A DNA stretch of 30,788 nt from contig CAZBPK010000134.1 of assembly GCA_964493765.1 (NCBI GenBank), positions 1-30,788 on the forward strand. The letters are read 5' to 3'. The translations under genes and the position numbers were made by a program. The notes below the pieces were generated by a model. It saw nothing but the letters and a program-made list of their open reading frames with translations, did not search any database and was not told the origin of the DNA. This document shows, one piece after another, positions 1 through 6,690 of the stretch; within the stretch, counting starts at the first letter, position 1; every line of letters starts with the position of its first letter. The DNA is from CALLMJ01 sp964493765 (GTDB lineage Bacteria > Bacteroidota > Bacteroidia > J057 > CALLMJ01).

Positions 1-77
1 AACTATTTTTTACTTATCAAAATACCTTTCTTTGCGTATGAAATAGTTTTTTTCCTATTTTTAAGTAAAAAATAGTT
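1..77. repeat. Inverted repeat / possible long hairpin at left edge
   Basis: A perfect 16-base inverted repeat (AACTATTTTTTACTTA at 1-16 and its complement at 62-77) encloses a 45-base AT-rich spacer. A 14-base T run (76-89) follows the right arm on the plus strand. It lies just beyond the stop of the phosphatase gene on the minus strand, so it could act as a weak terminator in either direction. The left arm starts at the first base of the window, so the repeat may extend further left. Function is inferred only. Confidence 0.4.
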
Positions 78-155
78 TTTTTTTTTTTTGAAAATTTTGC
101 AATTAATCAATTGATAGATTTGCAAATTGATAAATTAACTAATTGGAAAATTACA

Positions 156-1514
156 TTAAATTTTAAAAACAAAACAAGTTTTATCATCCGTTTGAGGGTG
201 GTTTCCTTGCCATTCTTTTGATTCCATATTTAGCTTATTTAATTGATTGGGAGAGGCTTCGGGTTTAAAATATTGTGTAAAAAACTCTCGTAATTTTTTG
301 TATCCGAATTTTTTATTTTGTTCTCCTCCGAATTGGTGGGGAATACCATCGGTAAATAAGACTAAGAAATCATTAGGTTGAAGTGTGAAAGCATGATTTT
401 TATAGGCTTTAAAATGAAAGTTCCAGCCTTCAATGGATTGTTTACAGCCTTCAATTACCGAAATTTCTTGATTTCTTATCATCCATAAGTCCATATTGGC
501 ACCAGCGAATTGTAAGGATTGGGTGGGTAAGTGTAGAATCAAAATGGCTAATTCTAATCCATCTTTTGCGTGATAATCAGCCGTTCTATTTAAACTTTCC
601 GAAAACTGTTTAGCAAACTCATTTAAAAAATATTGAGCCGTGAGGGAGGGTGCGTGGAGGTTATAATTTTTGATGATTTCGCCTGTTATTTGGTTGAGGA
701 GCGAGATACTGAGGGTGGCAAGCATGGCTCCTGGAACGCCGTGTCCTGTACAATCGCCTAATGCAAAAAGGACTGTATCCTCTAAAGTCTTGAACCAGTA
801 AAAATCTCCCGAGATGATGTCTTTAGGTTCATAAATATAACTAAAATGAATAGGAAGAGACTCGGGAGTGAGTGGGTCTAATGTTGCATTTTGTATTCTT
901 CGTGCATAATAAAGACTATGAAGAATGTCCTTATTTTGTTCTTGAATAATATCTGATTGGATTTGAATTTCTTCTATTTTTGCATTTAGATTTTCAAATA
1001 ATAAGCATTTTTCAAGGTGTGTTTTAAGGTTCTCTGTAAATAAATTTAAAAATTCTAAAACAAAATTTTCAATAAAAGGTTCTGTAATCATTCCCCAGTA
1101 AAACTGGTTCCCTAAATTTATCCAAAGTAAATATTGTATTTTTTTGAAGGGTTCTAAGTAAAGAGCCTGGTAATAAAACTTTTCTTTTTTTATAACAGGG
1201 AGATTTTTTATAAATTGTTGTTTGAGTTCTTGGGAGAGTTCTTGATTTTGTTCAATAATGGTATACTGATTGTCTTGTTCATGAAAAAAACACTGGCAAA
1301 AAGTAGGAAGGAGATGATTAAGAATCTTTGCAGCTTTTTTTAGTAGCTCGTGTATAAGGTATTCATTTTGAATTTCTTGTATTGCGAGATTGAGTTGTTG
1401 AAGAATTTTATTTTGTTCTTGTATAAATTTTTCTTTAAAATAGGTATGATATGCTTCTCGGATAGTAAGCATAAAATCGGTTTTGTCCCAAGGTTTTGTG
1501 AAATATCTAAACAA
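156..1514 (-). CDS. SpoIIE-type PP2C phosphatase; 3' part of a frameshifted response-regulator phosphatase
   Basis: Serine/threonine protein phosphatase of the SpoIIE/RsbU type (PPM fold), expected to be cytosolic and to act on a partner-switch regulator. The PPM metal-binding motifs are present: SGDFYWF near residue 236, GDCTGHGVPGA near 253, a later FTDGI, and TDDKT near 442. Ahead of the domain lies a coiled coil leading into YYARRIQNA, the linker usual in Cytophagales sensor-phosphatases. The first 20 or so residues (FRYFTKPWD and on) are not a natural N-terminus: they are the last strand and helix of a receiver domain, with the conserved Lys-Pro. The open frame therefore continues the receiver encoded at 1565-1894, out of frame by one base. 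The catalytic part looks intact, but whether it is translated alone is unknown. The segment at about 40-220 is not recognised beyond coiled coil. Confidence 0.85.
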   Translation of the reverse strand: MFRYFTKPWDKTDFMLTIREAYHTYFKEKFIQEQNKILQQLNLAIQEIQNEYLIHELLKKAAKILNHLLPTFCQCFFHEQDNQYTIIEQNQELSQELKQQFIKNLPVIKKEKFYYQALYLEPFKKIQYLLWINLGNQFYWGMITEPFIENFVLEFLNLFTENLKTHLEKCLLFENLNAKIEEIQIQSDIIQEQNKDILHSLYYARRIQNATLDPLTPESLPIHFSYIYEPKDIISGDFYWFKTLEDTVLFALGDCTGHGVPGAMLATLSISLLNQITGEIIKNYNLHAPSLTAQYFLNEFAKQFSESLNRTADYHAKDGLELAILILHLPTQSLQFAGANMDLWMIRNQEISVIEGCKQSIEGWNFHFKAYKNHAFTLQPNDFLVLFTDGIPHQFGGEQNKKFGYKKLREFFTQYFKPEASPNQLNKLNMESKEWQGNHPQTDDKTCFVFKI

Positions 1515-1564
1515 ATTAGCTTGGTTAATGGTTTTTTGAACAGCCTCTATATCCGTTTGTCCCG

Positions 1565-1894
1565 TTAAAAGAATTTCTTGGTCTCTGGAAAGAGATGATG
1601 AATTTCTGTTAACAGTTTATCGCCTGTCATTTTTGGCATAATATGATCCGAAATAACTACAGGTACATGCCTACCTTCTGCTTTTATTTCTTTGATGATT
1701 TCTAAACCTTCTAAAGGACAATCACAGGTTTCTATCTTACATTCACTTCCAAAACAATCTTTTAGTTGTTGTGCAAGATTTTGTAATAAAATCTGCTCAT
1801 CATCAATGCATACAATAGTATGTTTTGAATTTTTTTCTTTTATCGCTTCAAAAATAAAAGAATTTTTAGCATTTAATTGCTTGTCTCTTTTCAT
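1565..1894 (-). CDS. Response-regulator receiver domain, truncated by frameshift
   Basis: N-terminal part of a CheY-like receiver that should be fused to the SpoIIE phosphatase downstream. The acidic pair of IVCIDDEQ and the phospho-acceptor Asp of ISDHIMPKMTGD are present. The reading then stops at FPETKKFF, just where a receiver should continue with its conserved ILLTG strand. Shifting by one base gives ILLTGQTDIEAVQKTINQ and then joins FRYFTKPWD of the next open frame. An upstream ATG at 1951 is in frame, but a TAnnTTTG box at 1930-1937 lies downstream of it, so the ATG at 1894 is preferred. The restored protein would be about 579 residues. Either the gene is a pseudogene or the sequence lost one base. 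Confidence 0.8.
   Translation of the reverse strand: MKRDKQLNAKNSFIFEAIKEKNSKHTIVCIDDEQILLQNLAQQLKDCFGSECKIETCDCPLEGLEIIKEIKAEGRHVPVVISDHIMPKMTGDKLLTEIHHLFPETKKFF
1572..1580 (-). other. Frameshift site between receiver and phosphatase
   Basis: On the minus strand the sequence reads AAG AAA TTC TTT TAA, giving a stop. Adding one A to the AAA run (plus-strand T run 1574-1576) restores ACC AAG AAA ATT CTT TTA ACG GGA, the conserved receiver strand T-K-K-I-L-L-T-G, and opens the frame through to position 156. No canonical slippery heptamer is visible, so a mutation or a sequencing indel is likelier than programmed frameshifting. Confidence 0.8.
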
Positions 1895-1929
1895 AAAACT
1901 TACAAATTGCTCTCGCTTACTTATACGCA

Positions 1930-1937
1930 CAAATGTA
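1930..1937 (-). promoter_or_regulatory. -7 box TACATTTG upstream of receiver gene
   Basis: Matches the Bacteroidota -7 element TAnnTTTG on the minus strand, 35 bases before the ATG at 1894. No TTG at the expected -33 spacing is seen; a 12-base A tract (minus strand, 1960-1971) lies upstream. Confidence 0.4.
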
Positions 1938-2125
1938 CAATAAAGTTTCATATATGTAATTTTTTTTTTTTAGATTTTTTTACATATAAAAACTATTGGG
2001 ATGATGAAAAAGTCAGGATGGAAATGATTGGGCGATTAGTGCAAACATGATTTGCTTTTTTAGGGATATTTTTAAGTATGGCTTTGATGTATTGAGAAAA
2101 GTGGTATGTGCCTGATGGTATAAAA

Positions 2126-2152
2126 AAAAGTGGCTCATAATCAGCCACTTTT
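2126..2152 (-). terminator. Hairpin terminator after mscS-family gene
   Basis: A 10-bp stem AAAAGTGGCT/AGCCACTTTT with a 7-base loop is followed on the minus strand by an 8-T run. It begins only a few bases after the stop codon of the channel gene. This is a typical intrinsic terminator for the ctpA - channel operon. Between it and the receiver gene (1952-2125) I see nothing else that can be supported. Confidence 0.8.
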
Positions 2153-2155
2153 ATT

Positions 2156-2995
2156 TTAAGAATTTTTTAATGTAACCACCCGTTGTGGGAAGGGTATTTC
2201 AATCTTGTGTTCTTTAAACTTTTCAAAAATACGAAAACGGGCATCGCTTCTTATATTTTCATATAAAATAATATCTTTTGTCCAGAAGAAAACGCTCAAA
2301 ACTAAAGCGCTATCTCCAAAATCTTCAAAACGCACAAAAGGAGCAGGATTCTTCAATACTTTGGGGTCTTCATGAATACATTCTAATAATATTTTTTCTA
2401 CCAATCGAACATCGGTATTATAAGAAACGTTTACTTTTATGGAGTAACGAGCGATTTTATCTGTATGACTCCAATTGACTATATAATTGTTGATAAGCTT
2501 GGAATTGGGAACTATAACAGCAGTATCGTTAAAAGTCTGGATTTCAGAAGTTCTTATTCCAACTCTTTTAATAATACCTACTCGGTTATCAAATTCAATA
2601 ATATCATTAACTTTATTTTCACCTTCTAATAAAAGAACAATACCGGAAAGAAAGTCCATAAAAATACTTTGAATACCCAAACCAATACCCACTAATAATG
2701 CAGCAGAACCAGCCGTTAATATAGTAATATCCACTCCCAAAATTTCTAAAACTACTACAATGGTTATAGTCCAAAGTAAATAGCTAGCAATTGTTAAAAT
2801 TGCATATTCATTACCTACCTCTAAATCTTTTTTATGTACTTTTATATCCAACCATTTTTTTAATGCCATCATGATTAATTTGGACATTAAAAAAACTATA
2901 CAAGATAAAACGATTCCATAAACTTTTAATTTATAAGAACCTATGGAAAGTAATTCATAATCTAAAAATTGATTAATATAATCAAGAAAGTTCAT
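2156..2995 (-). CDS. MscS-family mechanosensitive ion channel
   Basis: Small-conductance mechanosensitive channel that releases solutes across the inner membrane on osmotic downshock. At 279 residues it is close to the classic MscS size. Three hydrophobic helices lie in the first 115 residues. The third carries the Gly/Ala-rich pore stretch (GSAALLVGIGLGIQSIF) followed by the conserved turn into the cytoplasmic beta domain (LLLEGENKVNDIIEF). The middle domain shows the family pattern RVGIIKRVGIRTSEIQTFN and VPNSKLINN. The carboxy end (FPQRVVTL) is also usual. It lies 26 bases after ctpA, so co-transcription is likely, with the terminator directly after it. No regulatory extra domain is visible. 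Confidence 0.9.
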   Translation of the reverse strand: MNFLDYINQFLDYELLSIGSYKLKVYGIVLSCIVFLMSKLIMMALKKWLDIKVHKKDLEVGNEYAILTIASYLLWTITIVVVLEILGVDITILTAGSAALLVGIGLGIQSIFMDFLSGIVLLLEGENKVNDIIEFDNRVGIIKRVGIRTSEIQTFNDTAVIVPNSKLINNYIVNWSHTDKIARYSIKVNVSYNTDVRLVEKILLECIHEDPKVLKNPAPFVRFEDFGDSALVLSVFFWTKDIILYENIRSDARFRIFEKFKEHKIEIPFPQRVVTLKNS

Positions 2996-3021
2996 TATAT
3001 TGATTTTAAATTTCTGGTGGT

Positions 3022-4653
3022 TTATTTTTCAAATTTACCTGTTTTCGCTAAATTTATAGCTTTAGGCATCATTAAAATAGCTTTTTGAACAAATTTATCT
3101 TGTTGATGAAGAGTGGGATAAAAACCATCATCTCCAAATAGGCCACGACCAATAAAGGCTTTCAAATTGTTTTTGATAATTTCATGAGAAATTTTAAAAT
3201 CTTTTTCAACAAAAGGAACATTATGTGATGCAGCAAAAGTTGTAAACTCTTTAACTAATTTTTCATTCACTGAGTATTTAGCTACATATTCTTTATAGTC
3301 CTTATATTGAGTTTTTAATGAAGGGTTTTGTTCAACGTATCTTAATGTAAACAATCTGAAAGTATTATTTGCATATAAATCCGATAAATATTCTGAACGT
3401 CCTAAGGTGTCATAAGGCACAAAAACATCAGGAATAATACCTCCACCTCCATAAACTGTTCTTCCTGCATTGGTTTTATATTTTAAAGAATCGGGCAATT
3501 GGATTTTAGACTCATCAAATAATTCGCCTTTTTCAAGTCTTTCAAGAATATCCAAATTGTATTCTTTGGCTTTCTTATCATAAGGTTTTTGGATACATCT
3601 ACCTGATGGGGTGTAATATTTAGAGATGACGTATCGGATAGCGGAGCCATCTTTTAAAGTTTTTTGAGTTTGAACCAAACCTTTACCAAAAGAACGGGTT
3701 CCGATAATTAAACCTCTATCCCAATCCTGAATAGCGCCTGAAACAATTTCAGAAGCTGAAGCAGAGCCTGCGTCAATTAATATGACCAAACCACCCTCTT
3801 CAAAATTAGACAATGCAGCTGTTGCATCATATCTAGCATTAGATTCGGGGATACGTCCTTCTGTATAAACAATTAGCTTTTTGTCACTTAAAAACTCATC
3901 AGCCATATAATAAGCCATTTGCAAATACCCCCCAGGATTCCCTCTTAAATCTAAAATTAAGTTCTTCAACCCTTTTTGTTTTAGATTTAGTAAATGTGAA
4001 CGAAACTCATTATAAGTAGTCTCGGCAAAACGACTTACTTTGATATAACCTGTTTCATCATTAATCATATAAGAATAATTCACTGAATAAACAGGAATTT
4101 TATCACGTTCAATTTTAAAGTTTAAATTTTTATTCAAACCGGGTCTTTTAATAGTAATTTCAACAATTGTACCTTTCTTTCCTCTTAAATTTTTGACAAC
4201 ATCATTGTTGGTAAAACCTACACCTGCTACATTTTTGTCACCGATTTTGATAATTCTATCACCTGATTGGATACCCAATTTTTCACTAGGTCCACCTTCA
4301 ATAGGAGAAACTACCATAATCGTATCATCTACAATTTGAAATTCAACACCAATACCTTCAAAACTACCTGTCATTTGTTCTTCTACTTCCTGCATTTCTT
4401 TTTTAGGAATATAAAAAGAGTGTGGGTCAAGACCTTGCAACATTCCAGAAATTGCATTGTCAATCAATTCGTCATTATCAACAACTTCTATATATTCACG
4501 ATTAACATATTTAACGGCTTGTTCGAACTTGTCCATGTTTTCAAAGAATTTTTTCCATTGAGGGGATTTAAACATAAAACCTGCAAAGAACCCTATAGCC
4601 AATAATGCAACTGCAAACAGAATAGCTGTAAATTTTTTCATCCTAATTTCCAT
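3022..4653 (-). CDS. ctpA: S41-family C-terminal processing peptidase (CtpA/Prc)
   Basis: Serine endopeptidase of the S41 tail-specific family, expected to be anchored by its N-terminal hydrophobic segment (about residues 8-28) and to cleave periplasmic proteins near their C-termini. A PDZ domain lies at roughly 92-172 (GIGVEFQIVDD, LGIQSGDRIIKIGD). The protease core contains LDLRGNPGGYL, the nucleophile region GSASASE with Ser299, and SFGKG with Lys324. The 25-residue Ser-Lys spacing equals that of E. coli Prc. Length (543) is typical. An extra C-terminal region of about 150 residues is common in Bacteroidota members. Two starts are possible: the ATG at 4653 or MKKFTA at 4641. A -7 box at 4661-4668 leaves only 7 bases before the first, so 4641 is a real alternative. 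Confidence 0.93.
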   Translation of the reverse strand: MEIRMKKFTAILFAVALLAIGFFAGFMFKSPQWKKFFENMDKFEQAVKYVNREYIEVVDNDELIDNAISGMLQGLDPHSFYIPKKEMQEVEEQMTGSFEGIGVEFQIVDDTIMVVSPIEGGPSEKLGIQSGDRIIKIGDKNVAGVGFTNNDVVKNLRGKKGTIVEITIKRPGLNKNLNFKIERDKIPVYSVNYSYMINDETGYIKVSRFAETTYNEFRSHLLNLKQKGLKNLILDLRGNPGGYLQMAYYMADEFLSDKKLIVYTEGRIPESNARYDATAALSNFEEGGLVILIDAGSASASEIVSGAIQDWDRGLIIGTRSFGKGLVQTQKTLKDGSAIRYVISKYYTPSGRCIQKPYDKKAKEYNLDILERLEKGELFDESKIQLPDSLKYKTNAGRTVYGGGGIIPDVFVPYDTLGRSEYLSDLYANNTFRLFTLRYVEQNPSLKTQYKDYKEYVAKYSVNEKLVKEFTTFAASHNVPFVEKDFKISHEIIKNNLKAFIGRGLFGDDGFYPTLHQQDKFVQKAILMMPKAINLAKTGKFEK

Positions 4654-4660
4654 TTTACAA

Positions 4661-4668
4661 CAAAAATA
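4661..4668 (-). promoter_or_regulatory. -7 box TATTTTTG for ctpA
   Basis: Matches TAnnTTTG on the minus strand, 7 bases before the ATG at 4653 and 19 before the ATG at 4641. No TTG with 17-23 spacing is seen. It favours the 4641 start or a leaderless mRNA. Confidence 0.45.
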
Positions 4669-4715
4669 AAGGTTTTTTATGAAACTCGAATTTCATTTTG
4701 CAATTTATAACATAT

Positions 4716-4749
4716 TTGTTTTTTACAACAAATTTTCAAATTATTTTTG
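4716..4749 (+). promoter_or_regulatory. Promoter TTG-N23-TATTTTTG for the epimerase gene
   Basis: TTG at 4716-4718 and TATTTTTG at 4742-4749 are separated by 23 bases, the upper end of the Bacteroidota -33/-7 spacing. It lies 47 bases before the chosen ATG at 4797. It would place the in-frame ATG at 4698 upstream of transcription, which supports the downstream start. Confidence 0.5.
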
Positions 4750-4796
4750 CAACTATTTTTACGAAAATCATTGTTTTATACAAAAATAAATTTTTT

Positions 4797-5678
4797 ATGA
4801 AAGTTTTAATCACTGGTGGCACAGGTTTTATAGGCAAACATTTAACTCAACATTTCCTTACTCAAAAAAATGAAGTAATAATTCTTACTCGTAAACCTAC
4901 TACCTCTAATACAGAAAATCTAATTTATTTAGCTTATGAAAATGGAAAAATTCCTTTAATTTCCAATATAGATGTGGTTATTAATTTGGCTGGAGCAGGA
5001 ATTGCTGATAAAAATTGGACAAAATCTTACAAGCAAGAAATTTTAGAAAGCAGAGTTAAAGCCACTCGTGCATGTGTAGAGTTTATTCAAAATTCTGAAA
5101 CCCAACCGAAGGTATTTATTTCTAGTTCTGCAATTGGATATTATGGAACCAAAAGTTCTAAAATCCTAGATGAGCATTCACCAGCTGGCAATGATTTTTT
5201 ATCCGAAATTGCTATTCAATGGGAAAAAGAAGCATTAAAGGCACCCATAAGAACAGTTCTATTACGAACCGGAATTGTACTCGGGAATGATGGCGGAGCC
5301 TTACCCAAAATTATTCCTCCATTCAAGTTCTATGCAGGTGGGCATATTGGTAACGGTAAACAAGGTTTTCCTTGGATACATATTGAAGATGTTATAAATC
5401 TCATAGATTGGGCAATTCAAAATGAAAAAGTTTCTGGACCTCTGAATATAGTTGCTCCTGAAACCATGAATAACGCACAGTTTGCTAAAATTCTAGGGAA
5501 AATTTTACATAAACCCTCAGGTTTACCACTCCCCGCAATTTTAATAAAATCCTTATTAGGGGAAAGAGCAATGCTTTTATTGGAAGGACAATTTGTATTT
5601 CCTAAAAAAGCCACTGAAATGGGTTATCAATTTATCTACCCTACTGCCGAAGCGGCTTTGAAAAACCTTTTGGTTTAA
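4797..5678 (+). CDS. TIGR01777-family NAD(P)-binding epimerase/oxidoreductase
   Basis: Extended short-chain dehydrogenase-like protein of the TIGR01777 (YfcH/SulA-related) family, whose substrate is not known. The start at 4797 puts the Rossmann motif TGGTGFIGKHL directly at the N-terminus; the longer frame from 4698 adds 33 residues without family character. Seen along the chain are NLAGAGIADKNW, the active-site region SSAIGYYG, RTGIVLGNDGGALPK, and PWIHIEDV. The C-terminal DUF1731-like tail ends with FPKKATEMGYQF. The 293-residue length matches the family. It is divergent from ctpA and convergent with the next gene, 19 bases apart, with no clear terminator between. Family call is secure; biological role is open. 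Confidence 0.9.
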   Translation: MKVLITGGTGFIGKHLTQHFLTQKNEVIILTRKPTTSNTENLIYLAYENGKIPLISNIDVVINLAGAGIADKNWTKSYKQEILESRVKATRACVEFIQNSETQPKVFISSSAIGYYGTKSSKILDEHSPAGNDFLSEIAIQWEKEALKAPIRTVLLRTGIVLGNDGGALPKIIPPFKFYAGGHIGNGKQGFPWIHIEDVINLIDWAIQNEKVSGPLNIVAPETMNNAQFAKILGKILHKPSGLPLPAILIKSLLGERAMLLLEGQFVFPKKATEMGYQFIYPTAEAALKNLLV

Positions 5679-5697
5679 TAAATGAAAATCTTAATTT

Positions 5698-6153
5698 CTA
5701 TGAATTGACTTTATCTAGAATGATTTTCATTTTATTCCAAGCAATTCGTTTTTTGGGTTCATCATTAATCATCTCTGCCAACAAAAACACTTCGCATAAA
5801 TCCATACCATCGGGTATATTTTCATGTTCCATTAAAAAATCACCAAAAAGTATGGCTATTTGGCTAGGGTTATGCTTTAATAATATAGAAGGAAAAGGAT
5901 TTCTAACAATAGCAAAACTTACAGTTTCAGGAGAAACTTTTAAACCATTGACTAAAATTTTTTTCAAGAATTCCGTTAAGGTTTTGTCTTTATATTCTTC
6001 GGGTTTTAGAAATACCGTTAATTTGGAATTGGGTTTGGTTCTAAAAGCCAAAAATTTTTCAACAGGAATATTATCCTTTTCATAATCAGGGTTAATATCT
6101 GCTTCTGCAATATAGATTTCAGGATATAATAAGGCTAATTCTCCTAGATTCAT
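5698..6153 (-). CDS. Uncharacterised 151-residue protein
   Basis: I do not recognise this protein. It has no signal peptide or membrane helix, so it is probably cytosolic and globular. The first third is acidic (ADINPDYEKDN). A middle helix-strand section (LTEFLKKILVNGLKVSPE, then VSFAIVRNPFPSILLKHNPS and IAILFGDFL) reads like a mixed alpha/beta fold. The C-terminus is charged and helical (EMINDEPKKRIAWNKMKII). It is a single-gene unit: convergent with the TIGR01777 gene and preceded by the best promoter in the window (6165-6195). That promoter and the absence of frameshifts argue it is a real expressed gene. Profile-profile or structure comparison would be needed to assign a fold. Confidence 0.75.
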   Translation of the reverse strand: MNLGELALLYPEIYIAEADINPDYEKDNIPVEKFLAFRTKPNSKLTVFLKPEEYKDKTLTEFLKKILVNGLKVSPETVSFAIVRNPFPSILLKHNPSQIAILFGDFLMEHENIPDGMDLCEVFLLAEMINDEPKKRIAWNKMKIILDKVNS

Positions 6154-6164
6154 ACTATTTTTAC

Positions 6165-6195
6165 CAAAATTACTAGATTCCTATTTTGCTTCAAA
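6165..6195 (-). promoter_or_regulatory. Consensus promoter TTTG-N19-TAATTTTG
   Basis: On the minus strand, TTG (6192-6194, preceded by further Ts) and TAATTTTG (6165-6172) are separated by exactly 19 bases. This matches the Bacteroidota -33/-7 promoter very well. The -7 box is 11 bases before the ATG at 6153, so the 5' leader would be only a few bases long. Confidence 0.65.
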
Positions 6196-6220
6196 AAAAT
6201 TTTACTAACAATCAATTATT

Positions 6221-6251
6221 AAAAATAGCCACTTTTTGAGCGGCTATTTTT
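6221..6251. terminator. Hairpin terminator after thioredoxin remnant
   Basis: A perfect 10-bp stem AAAAATAGCC/GGCTATTTTT with an 11-base loop and T/A-rich flanks can work in both directions. It lies 20 bases after the stop of the remnant at 6272, so it was probably that gene's terminator. Confidence 0.7.
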
Positions 6252-6271
6252 AATAAGAAAATTTTTAAGAA

Positions 6272-6442
6272 TTAGTCTTTTTTCCATTTTATAGAACAAC
6301 CAATGGCTTTTGTTGAAGTAACAGAAATAGGTTTTTCTGACAAAAACTCATCTAAAGCATTTTCTAAAAATTTCTTTTCAATTTTTGCAGATGTTGGATA
6401 TTTCCTTACGGATACATTACTGCTTAAATGAAGGCGAGTATT
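6272..6442 (-). pseudogene. 3' remnant of a thioredoxin-family (AhpC/TSA-type) gene
   Basis: A 56-codon open stretch on the minus strand ends in a stop at 6272 and has no plausible start. It reads FLENALDEFLSEKPISVTST, then KAIGCSIKW. This is the characteristic C-terminal tail of a Bacteroidota thioredoxin/redoxin family (pattern ALDALLAGKPVPV...TKxFGCSIKW). The catalytic thioredoxin core is absent: upstream there is a stop in frame (6443-6445), about 85 bases of AT-rich DNA, and then repeat R1. I infer a gene largely deleted, leaving its tail and terminator. Family assignment is from memory of the motif; no search was possible. Confidence 0.65.
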
Positions 6443-6529
6443 TTAAGAATTTCAAAAATTATTCTTATCTATCTTTTTAATTAACACTCCCAAAAATTGT
6501 TCCTAATTGTTATTTTTATGATGGGTAAT

Positions 6530-6674
6530 TTCATTGCGTAATATGCGTGAGGGATGCGAAGGGCACGAAGTGGCACTGCCTTTGGTTGCGAAGTATGAGC
6601 AGGCAAAGGATTGCCGAAGCGATAGCGAAGCCCAAAGCAGCCCGACCCGCAGCGTAGCAAGGGACACGCCCAAA
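6530..6674 (-). repeat. GC-rich dispersed repeat, copy R1 (inverted relative to R2, R3)
   Basis: A 145-base element, visibly GC-rich in an AT-rich region, equal in length to R2 and sharing the same blocks on the opposite strand: GGGCGTGTCCC, GGGTCGGGCTG, TCGGCAATCCTTTG, CAAAGGCAGTGC, CATCCCTCACGC. Its right edge lies 16 bases after the stop codon of the LptF/G gene. No open frame of note runs through it. It may be a 3' hairpin element or an insertion unit like REP/BIME sequences; function is not shown. Confidence 0.8.
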
Positions 6675-6690
6675 ATATTATCTTAATTCA

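Noticed and set aside
1574..1580. Programmed -1/+1 frameshifting between receiver and phosphatase
   Set aside because: No canonical slippery heptamer or downstream structure is evident; a mutation or sequencing indel is simpler.
1993..2160. Minus-strand open stretch reading VADYEPLFFIPSGTYHF and on
   Set aside because: It has no convincing start, runs through the terminator hairpin of the channel gene, and no family was recognised; it is likely chance in AT-rich DNA.
4698..4796. N-terminal 33-residue extension of the TIGR01777 protein
   Set aside because: The Rossmann motif starts right after the ATG at 4797 and a promoter box lies within the supposed extension.
6570..6590. Sigma-54-like promoter TGGCAC-N5-TTGG inside repeat R1
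   Set aside because: The essential GC of the -12 element is GG here, the other repeat copies do not keep the -24 part (TAGCAC in R2), and no gene lies correctly downstream.
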